DNA of 64,000 bases from Limnephilus marmoratus (Eukaryota > Arthropoda > Insecta > Trichoptera > Limnephilidae): NCBI GenBank assembly GCA_917880885.1, contig OU862920.1, forward strand, positions 44,613,019 to 44,677,018. Direction: 5' to 3'. The position numbers and the translations under genes were made by a program. The first letter of the stretch is position 1. Each line of letters starts with the position of its first letter. Positions 57,125 to 64,000 of the stretch are shown here, one piece after another. Below the pieces are notes generated by a model, which ran no database searches, was not told the origin of the DNA, and worked only from the letters and a program-made list of their open reading frames with translations.

Positions 57125-58190
57125 TAGGCCTCCGTGGTCGTGAGGTAAGGCTCTTGACTCGCAATCTGAAGATTGCGGGATCGATTCCCGGCGGCGTATT
57201 TCCAAAACCTATACCGATTTAGTCGCGGTAGCGACAATTTACTTTTTAAATATGCCTATAGATTGGTTATTTTTTATCACATTGCAAAAACAAAAATTGT
57301 TCTAAAATCTAGATAAAATAATCTTTCTGATGTGATATATTAGAAATTAATAATTTTATTTCTAAATATTTAAATTTTAATATTATTCACATGTATTCTA
57401 AATACACTTCTATATTTAGAAGTGTATTTAGAATATATGTGAATAATATTAAAATACACTTCTAAATATAGAAGTGTATTTAGAATATATGTGAATAATA
57501 TTAAAATTTAAATATTTAGAAATAAAATTATTAATTTCTAATATATCACATCAGAAAGATTATTTTTTATCACATTGCAAAAACAAAAATTTTTCTAAAA
57601 TCTAGATAAAATAATCTTTCTGATGTGATATATTAGAAATTAATAATTTTATTTCTTAATATTTAAATTTTAATATTATTCACATATATTCTAAATACAC
57701 TTCTATATTGATAATTTTTTATCACTTTGAACAACAAAAATTGTTCTAAAATCTAGATAAAATAATTTTTCCAATGTGTATATTAGAAATTAATCATTTT
57801 ATTTCTAAATATTTAAATTTTGATATCGAAAATGTAAAGCGACTGAACCGGTATAGGTTTTGGAAATAGGCTTCCCGGCGTGCGCACATAAATTTTATTT
57901 GATTAATTTTGTGTTATTTCACATTTAATTAATTTAAAAATAATAAATACTGTATTCGCGGCACTTTCCAGACTGCAAGATACTCTCAGCATCGCCCTGC
58001 TGTAGGACCACAATTCAAAAGTTGCTTGAATTGGGTTTGGTATTTGGTGACCAGATCTGAATAGCCAGTTTCCTCTTCACCATCTCCTTCCCCTCCCAAC
58101 CACCTTCAGCCTCACAACATACCCCAATTGGGGATGCCGTAGTCTCAATGGCTCCAGCCGGGAGCAGCTGGGACGCTTGTCATGTATTAG
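57125..58190 (+). repeat. SINE-T2 split by a fold-back insertion
   Basis: tRNA-like head GGCCTCCGTGGTCGTGAGGT and B box GGGATCGATTCCC at 57125-57193; the body resumes at 57881 (TGCGCACATAAATTTTATTT, GCGGCACTTTCCAGACTGC) and ends GGGAGCAGCTGGGACGCTTG. Removing the insert restores the family order. Confidence 0.75.
57185..57880. mobile_element. Mutator-like fold-back element with 9-bp target duplication
   Basis: The element is 57194-57871, flanked by perfect TTCCCGGCG (57185-57193 and 57872-57880). TIRs of about 33 bp: GC(G/C)TATTTCCAAAACCTATACC(G)... with few mismatches. The interior is built from copies of one ~145-bp AT-rich unit (ATCACATTGCAAAAACAAAA ... AAATACACTTCTATA): direct at ~57270, 57565 and 57710, and inverted at ~57417-57560. 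A 9-bp duplication fits Mutator-like elements. No coding capacity. Superfamily is inferred. Confidence 0.75.
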
Positions 58191-59268
58191 CATATTTTTT
58201 TTTAAATAACCGAAAATTGCTATATTAGAGCTTATGGAAAACTAGTGGCATATCAGAGCAACAAAGTAATGTAAAAAATGTTTAAAAAAAATTATATAAT
58301 TAACGCTGAAAAAAAACTATTTAATTCATTTCCATTTTATTTCATTGGTCATTACCAATCGGCTATTCTTAGGTTGGGTGTTTTAATATCCATATAAACC
58401 AATGTTCAGCGCCATTCTAAAATATTGACATCGGTCGCTGTTAAAAGCCGATTCTCGGCGCGCTTCAACTTTTGATCTAGCTTTCAAGTCTAATAACATG
58501 ACCGTCTGTCAGGTGATCGCAATTTAATCAAAAATTAAAGCGGTATGACAACTGACAACTGGCGTTGGGGACTGTTCAAATGTCGATAATTCAAAATGAC
58601 ACCGATCGTCGATTTGATGGTCATCAAATGCGATGGAGTACGAAACACCTCAACTATAAAGTGAGATCGAATCAAATATATTTGTAAATATTGATAAAGA
58701 GATGACAGAGAGAGAGAGAAGTAACCAAAAAACGAGAAGAAGTAATTAAAGGGAGGGGTTTAGATAAGAAAAAGACAAAGTTTTTGCTGGGAATAGCAAT
58801 CCATTGTATATATTAACTACAAACATAAGGGTCAAGAACTATGGCAGTTTGTCATGAATGTATGCAGAATCAAACAACCATAATTTCAGAGAACTAGACA
58901 ATTAATAAAATACAAGGGAAAACCTGATGATTGTGTTTGTAACATTGAACTATTTACTAGTAAAATTTATAACGTTACACGAACATCAAAACAAGGTCGT
59001 AGAAATAACAAGAAACGGAAGTTATCAAAAGATGACACATTCAAATCATGACGGCACCTACCTACCTACTTGTAAGTTTTACCTAACACTTATCTACGCC
59101 ATCTTTTACTGAATACATAGAGATGACACAGAGTTTCAATGTTCAGTCAGTCAAATATAAAAGAGATAATAAAGGTCACTATTATATAAATATTTTGTTA
59201 CTTATTTGATTTAAGGACACAAGCGGATAGACGCCCTTGAAATGTGAAATGTGGTGCTGGAGAATAAT
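58191..59268. other. Unassigned stretch
   Basis: No recognised repeat or motif-bearing frame. Confidence 0.4.
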
Positions 59269-59835
59269 GAACTTGTATGCACAAATGTGTCTATTCTGGT
59301 AGAACTAGGCATCCACGAACATGTTTTCCATGAACTTGTGTGCACAAATGTGTCCATTCATGTCGACCTAGGCATCCACGAACTTGCATTCCATGAACGT
59401 GTATGCACAAATGTGTCCATTTTGGTATAGCCAGGTATCCACGAACTTGTATTCCATGAACTTGTATGCACAATTGTGTCCATTCATGTCGACCTAGGCA
59501 TCCACGAACTTGTATTCCTTGAACTTGTATGCACAAATGTGTCCATTCATGTCGACCTAGGCATCCACGAACTTGCATTCCATGAACGTGTATGCACAAA
59601 TGTGTCCATTTTGGTATAGCCAGGTATCCACGAACTTGTATTCCATGAACTTGTATGCACAATTGTGTCCATTCATGTCGACCTAGGCATCCACGAACTT
59701 GTATTCCTTGAACTTGTATGCACAAATGTGTCCATTTTGGTATAGCTAGGTATCCACGAACTTGTTTTCCATGAACTTGTATGCACAAATGTGTTCACTC
59801 TGGTAGAGCTAGGCTTCCACAATAGGCTTTCAACA
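59269..59835. repeat. 63-bp minisatellite, nine units with higher-order pattern
   Basis: GAACTTGTATGCACAAATGT recurs at 59269 and every 63 bp to 59773. Units 2-4 (59332-59520) and 5-7 (59521-59709) are near-identical triplets, a 189-bp higher-order repeat. Because 63 is a multiple of three, the minus strand stays open for 165 codons as a 21-residue repeat (CIQVHGIQVRGCLGRHEWTH-like). I regard this frame as a by-product, since there is no start context or partner gene. Confidence 0.9.
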
Positions 59836-59839
59836 ACCT

Positions 59840-60100
59840 ATCTACAACTTCTTTTAACATACTTTGGACACGTTGCTTGCCATACTGAGGAATCCAACTT
59901 GGAGAAACTCGTAGTCACTGGAAAAGTGTTTGGCAGAAGAAGCAGAGGAAAGTCACCAATGCGCTGGAGTGAGTATCACTGGCGTCCGTTACGTCGAGGT
60001 CCTTGGTTCTCTACGGGCGAGGAGGGAAGGAGCCTTGTCCACCATGGAAATTGGAGTAGGGACTTAATGATTCTTGCCTTCGCACACCTTTCCAGAAACT
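59840..60100 (+). pseudogene. LINE reverse transcriptase C-terminal relic
   Basis: LLLTYFGHVACHTEESNLEK, then LVVTGKVFGRRSRGKSPMRW follows the FGHVxRxxxxxLEKxVxxGxxxGxRxRGRxxxRW ending of RTE/Craft-type RTs. Downstream the expected WR(D/N)...R motif is scrambled. Only this end remains. Confidence 0.65.
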
Positions 60101-60464
60101 GAATCATTGGTAAAAATAGACCCGCAGCTTTGGATTGCGATTGCGAAGAAATAATAGACAATTAATTGGGTAAAGATAAAAATAAAAAGACGATAAAATA
60201 CAATATTAAGCAAACTTTCCACAGGAGTAATTTGAGTTCTAAAGCAGTAAAATCTGTTTACCAGTAAGTTATGGGGTCATGAATATTATGGGGGCATTTA
60301 TATGGTTAGGTATATATTATTTTTAGGTATCCAAGAAATATATCGGTGAGGGACGTTTCCAAAATAAATGGGTTGAGTTTTAAAAATTGAACAAATTCAT
60401 TAGCATATACTGTGCTAACTCAATGTAGCAGATAACAATGAACCCAGCATTAAAAAAATCATGT
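60101..60464. other. AT-rich gap, nothing recognised
   Basis: No supported feature. Confidence 0.4.
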
Positions 60465-60893
60465 AATCGGTAGTAGTGAAACCTTCAGAAAACTAAACTT
60501 CGAGAGAGTGTGACGATTTCAGAGGATCAGAAGTAATAAAATTGTAGGATTTATTTATTATAATATTTTAAAAATTATTAAACATTTTACTCTACGAAGC
60601 ACCGCACAAAGAGGAGGCCGATAAGCCATGAAGCACCGATAGACACAAATAAGACCAGATTAGGGGTATACATTAATTACGTGAGCAGTTTTGCCTCCAA
60701 TCCCTTGGTGAGATAAATTTGGGCCACTTCGTATATTCTTTTCAAGTAACACGAGATTTTGCTGGAATTAAAGTATGCCTTATTCTCTCGCAGGCTAAAT
60801 CCTACAGGTGAATTTTTTTGTCTCTTTTAAGTGTCCCTTGTTTCCGTTTCATCGAGTTTTAAATCACAACAGTGGTAAAGAAGTTTTCACTTA
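60465..60893 (+). repeat. GH-A element, longer subfamily, with unrelated insert
   Basis: It has the subfamily block AAACTTCGAGAGAGTGTGAC and AGAAGTAATAAAATTGTAGG found also at 3760-3865. About 130 bp at 60645-60775 interrupt the middle and match nothing else here. It ends GTTTCATCGAGTTTTAAATC, GGTAAAGAAGTTTTCACTT. Confidence 0.65.
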
Positions 60894-60897
60894 AAAA

Positions 60898-61185
60898 AAA
60901 TGGGGATACCGTACAAGAGTCCCTATTACTATTTCATATTGTTTGGAGTCAGTGGGACTATGGTTTCCCCAATTATTGGGGTAAGTAAGAAAGCGACGGG
61001 GAAGAGGATTGCGGAGAAGTGCCTGTTTGTTCAGATCTGGTCACCAAAGCTATCTGGTCTCTAAAACCATTTCAAGCAACTTTTCATTTCTGAATAGTGA
61101 TCTTCCTGTAGGACACTAAAAGTATCTACCACTCAGGAACTTGCGGCAAATATACCTACCTACCACATATTATTTTAAAAGAATT
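60898..61185 (-). repeat. SINE-T2, tRNA head missing
   Basis: On the minus strand: GCGGCAAATATACC inverted, GGTAGATACTTTTAGTGTCC, TTGCTTGAAATGGTTTTAGA, TGGTGACCAGATCTGAAC, CCCCAATAATTGGGGAAACC, to GACTCTTGTACGGTATCCCC. The only minus copy of the family in the window. Confidence 0.65.
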
Positions 61186-61187
61186 AA

Positions 61188-61688
61188 TTGTTAAACAACA
61201 CAAAAACTGGGAAGAATGTTCAAAAGATTAATATATTTCTCAAAAAGACTAATCAAAATCGGCCGCGTATTACGAAAACAATATATTCGGGAGTTCAGCA
61301 ATTGCGGATATGGGACGTGCGTCGGGAGCGACATGTGTGTTGTGTGAAAGGGCTCTTATATTTGCGGAATTCTAACAAATATCACAATGATATTGTCTCA
61401 AAACGAAAACGTGCAGCTGACGTGATGAGCGAATACTTTCCTAATTCATCTGGTCCGGCGACACAGAAAGCGAACAAGCCCATGTTACATACGCCGATTA
61501 GTGGTTACCATGGACACTGGCGATATAATGACATAATGCTTATTCTTCCAGTGGGTCTGTTTTTTAAATCCAGTACTATTATGCTGCGACTATCTATTAA
61601 AATTTTGTGGAAAAACATGTCTGGGACAAGAATTTTTAACTTGTTCAATCACAGGACCCCTAATTTGTCCCAGCAATTTTATTGCTAA
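61188..61688 (+). CDS. Unrecognised 166-codon open frame
   Basis: The longest unexplained plus frame. It includes LRIWDVRRERHVCCVKGLLY and SKRKRAADVMSEYFPNSS, with basic and hydrophobic segments but no known motif. The start lies at the edge of a SINE-T2 remnant, so that start cannot be original. It may be a decayed transposase or a chance frame. No splice or poly(A) context was identified. Confidence 0.25.
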   Translation: MLNNTKTGKNVQKINIFLKKTNQNRPRITKTIYSGVQQLRIWDVRRERHVCCVKGLLYLRNSNKYHNDIVSKRKRAADVMSEYFPNSSGPATQKANKPMLHTPISGYHGHWRYNDIMLILPVGLFFKSSTIMLRLSIKILWKNMSGTRIFNLFNHRTPNLSQQFYC

Positions 61689-61689
61689 T

Positions 61690-62467
61690 CGGAAATATTT
61701 TGACTTTCTGACAAAATACGCCCGATTTCCAGGGGAATAAAAAAAAAATTCTGTTTTTCTGAGGAAATATTGTATTATATTTTATACCGTGCTTTCCAGA
61801 AAATATAGCAAATATTCAGGATTAAATTACAATAATAGTAATTTTTAATTAATAACTAACAACTAACCATAATGCCTTTCGAAAGGAGTAGGCAGATAAG
61901 ATAAACCGCCTCACGACGCTGCTTGGCACACCCTTCTCGCTTCATTCACATTTATGCATAGATAGGTAATCTTCTTGGCATTACTGGCTCAAGCATTTGA
62001 TTCACTTCATTCTTCTACCATTTTCCTGGCGCTCCTTTCACATTTCATCCGCTCTACATAACATATAACCTTCAATTTCAATCGTGCTCATTACGTCTAC
62101 ATCATCAGCCTTTATTTTATTACTATTAAATTCATTTAATAATATTGTAACTGCTTTTAAAATCAATTAATAAGTATAAAAATAAAAATTAAATAATTGT
62201 AGACATGACAACCTATCAACTTCTACAAATTAGTTCCACTTTTGCAGGAAACCCTACTTTTAAAATCAAATTAAAAATATTAGTTTTAATAAACCTGTTC
62301 ATAGCATAGTAATGCAATAAGTAGATATATAATTCAATATTACACGTTGTTTTTAAGTATATGTTTATGCACCACGAGTATTAATCAAAACGGCAAATAC
62401 CAAAAAAATTATAACAACATTCATTTATCACAGAATTAATTTAAAATATAATAACTGCAGTGTGAAT

Positions 62468-62468
<1 letters not shown>
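61690..62468. other. AT-rich gap before the young LINE
   Basis: No supported feature. Confidence 0.4.
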
Positions 62469-62514
<46 letters not shown>

Positions 62515-62520
62515 TTTTTT

Positions 62521-62570
<50 letters not shown>

Positions 62571-63262
62571 TTAACTCCACACAGGAGGCCCTGAGGAAAA
62601 TAATTTCCCTCAGGGCCTATGTCATCTGGGATGCTGTGTGGAGAGTCTTTTTGAGGAGAGGAAGGAATGAACATTGGTCTTGAAGAGACCCATGTTGTAG
62701 GAAGGAGGAAACACAGAGGCCGGCAAATCATTCCACAGCCGAGCTGTTGAACACAAGAACGAGTCGAAGAAACGACCCGTTCTCATGTGACAAATGTCAA
62801 CCGTGTACAAATGTTGGGCACGCGTTTGGCGTGTTTCCCGACTATGCACCGGTGCCGAAGGGATCAATGATGCTAGTTCTTCAGAGCATCTTCCATTGTA
62901 ATACCGGTAGAACAAGGATAGCATTCCCACCCGACGCCTGTGCTCTAAAGATTGCAATCCGTCTGTTAAGATGGGAGAATCTATCAAACGGACCGCCCGT
63001 TTCTGCACAGAGTCGAGGGTATTTTTCAGGTATTTTGGAGCTCCAGACCAGAGATGGCTGCCAAATTCAACCGTGGGGCGTACTTGTGATTTGTACAAGG
63101 TTAGCAGTTGTGTACTATTAAAGTATCTGCGGGCCCTGTACAGTACGCCCAGTTTTTGGGAGGCTAACTTTACTCTGGCTTCGATGGAGCCCCCATACCT
63201 GAGCTGGTCACTTAGGGTTACACCAAGCATAGCTGGTCACTTAGGGTTACACCAAGCATATC
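62469..63262 (-). mobile_element. Jockey/CR1-like LINE, 5'-truncated, with long A-tail
   Basis: The minus frame at 62622-63230 (202 codons, uninterrupted) is the C-terminal part of a non-LTR reverse transcriptase: LGVLYRARRYF, LYKSQVRPTVEFGSHLWSG, SVQKRAVRLID, then a long C-terminal region to ARLWNDLPASVFP and STQHPR. After the stop come the stem-loop GGCCCTGAGGGAAATTATTT with CCTCAGGGCC and GTGTGGAGTTAATGT, then an A-tail of 99 nt (62469-62567) with only two interruptions. The tail and intact frame point to a recent insertion. TGAATG on both sides is a possible target duplication. SINE-L copies share this 3' end. It cannot move alone, as endonuclease and RT core are missing. Confidence 0.85.
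63206..63262. repeat. Short tandem duplication at the LINE 5' end
   Basis: AGCTGGTCACTTAGGGTTAC plus ACCAAGCAT occurs twice in a row. It sits at the truncated 5' border and may have formed during integration. Confidence 0.75.
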
Positions 63263-63507
63263 ATATGAATGTAATAACAAAAATTGAAAATGTTAATTAA
63301 CCTTGATGTGGGTGTTTGCTACTGAATGCATTTAAATAGACGCTGGTGCATCGTCAATAAAAACAATAATAAATATATTGCTATTAGTCTTATTCGCTGA
63401 AAAAAATGCTCTTATGTTCGGAAAATCCATTCTTACAGTATCTATACATACATTGCCATATGTATGTTATACACATACATTAATTAATTTATTTAAAAGA
63501 AATACGC

Positions 63508-63690
63508 ACATTCCCGGATTACGAATAACCTAACAAATATTTAAAAATCTATTACTACCACCACGGAAAATGTTGCTTGTGTCGTGATGAAGGACTTGAA
63601 CAGCCAGCCTCGGCTGGCTTCAAGTCCTTTGCACACACGACGCCTGGCTGGGACCCATACGCTAAGCCAACTCGGCCACTGACCGGTCGC
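63508..63690 (-). repeat. SINE-T4, tRNA-like
   Basis: On the minus strand: GACCGGTCAGTGGCCGAGTT, GGCTTAGCGTATGGGTCCC, then a B-box region broken by the hairpin AGCCAGCCGAGGCTGGCT, GTTCAAGTCC, and the end GGTTATTCGTAATCCGGGAA. Second copy of the family at 55286. Confidence 0.65.
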
Positions 63691-63704
63691 ATAATACATG
63701 CACA

Positions 63705-63867
63705 TTAGGGAACGTACCCTTACCACGTGACCAACTTTTTGCAAATTTTAACCCCCCCCCCCGGTGACCAAAAATCTTAGCCCCCCGCCGCTCATTTGTA
63801 CCCAAGCGTGGTATTTTGAAGACCCCCCCCCCCTGAACAGGTCACCTAGTATGGGTACGTTCCCTTA
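63705..63867. mobile_element. Harbinger-type MITE, 157 bp
   Basis: The element is 63708-63864, with TIRs GGGAACGTACCC...GTGACC and the matching inverse, flanked by TTA on both sides. Two C-runs (63753-63762 and 63825-63832) lie inside. The TTA duplication suggests PIF/Harbinger. Confidence 0.7.
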
Positions 63868-63881
63868 CATACATGTACATA

Positions 63882-64000
63882 TATTTTTTTTATATTAGCT
63901 CTAGAGGAAAATAATTTCCCTCGGGCCTATGCCGTTTTAGGGATGTGTGGAAGGTCTTTTAAAGGAAAGGAAGGAGAGTAAGTTTTGGGAAATGAGGGGT
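63882..64000 (-). repeat. SINE-L 3' end, cut by the window edge
   Basis: TTTTTATATTAGCTCTAGAG, GAAAATAATTTCCCTCGGGC C, then GGAAGGTCTTTTAAAGGAAA and GGAAGG. The purine-rich part follows SINE-L, not the LINE protein end. Confidence 0.65.

Noticed and set aside
59291..59788. A 165-residue repetitive protein
   Set aside because: The frame is open only because the minisatellite period is a multiple of three; no start context or partner exon is visible.
62441..62731. A lysine-rich protein on the minus strand
   Set aside because: It is the translation of the LINE A-tail and 3' UTR.
62747..63121. Plus-strand proteins over 62.7-63.3 kb
   Set aside because: They are antisense to the clear reverse transcriptase frame.

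Overview
This window is nuclear DNA of an animal, most probably an insect. It is AT-rich, has no operon-like or intact intron-exon gene structure, and is packed with eukaryotic transposable elements whose styles (RTE/Craft-like and Jockey/CR1-like LINEs, CTAG-ended Helitrons, tRNA-derived SINEs, hAT, PIF/Harbinger and Academ-like DNA transposons) are typical of insects. The species cannot be named from the sequence. I found no intact host gene. Almost every open frame longer than 60 codons lies in a repeat or in AT-rich noise. One unassigned frame (5744-6024, minus) could be a host exon.

Layout. 0-9 kb: a composite tRNA SINE fragment, a decayed RTE-type reverse transcriptase, a LINE-tailed SINE, a run of four hairpin-ended short elements (2.58-4.36 kb), a LINE 3' end, a candidate exon, a second LINE-tailed SINE and an 11-bp minisatellite. 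9-26 kb: scattered copies of the same short families, plus a hAT remnant nested in one of them (17.4-17.8 kb), a SINE tail folded back on itself (15.0-15.2 kb) and a LINE 3' end nested in a composite SINE (23.8-24.1 kb). 26.35-30.23 kb: the most notable unit, a 3.9-kb DNA transposon with about 450-bp terminal inverted repeats and a TAA target duplication. It carries a broken gene for a FEN1/XPG-type nuclease followed by an eight-cysteine motif, which best fits the Academ superfamily. 30.3-40.7 kb: more short elements, a perfectly bounded hAT MITE, three Helitron 3' ends, a 310-bp tandem satellite and a 153-bp-arm inverted repeat. 41-50 kb: a Helitron, a Jockey/CR1-like LINE end, a Harbinger element with a transposase remnant, a complete non-autonomous Helitron with a SINE nested in it, a GC-rich patch and another LINE relic. 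50-64 kb: more MITEs and SINEs, a Mutator-like fold-back element inside a tRNA SINE, a 63-bp minisatellite with higher-order structure, a young 5'-truncated LINE with a 99-nt A-tail, and a small Harbinger-type MITE.

How the parts relate. Three short families with different interiors share the same ends (a start like CGAGTGTGC and a terminal GAAGTTTTACTTC hairpin), so they probably used one transposition machinery. A LINE-tailed SINE family shares its last ~130 bp, including a stem-loop, with the Jockey/CR1-like LINE at 62.5-63.3 kb, which suggests a LINE/SINE pair. I call these families GH-A, GH-B and GH-D (GAAGT-hairpin), SINE-T1 to SINE-T4 (tRNA-like) and SINE-L (LINE-tailed). These are local names only. 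For GH families, plus means the hairpin end lies at the higher coordinate. All family assignments come from reading; none was checked against a database.
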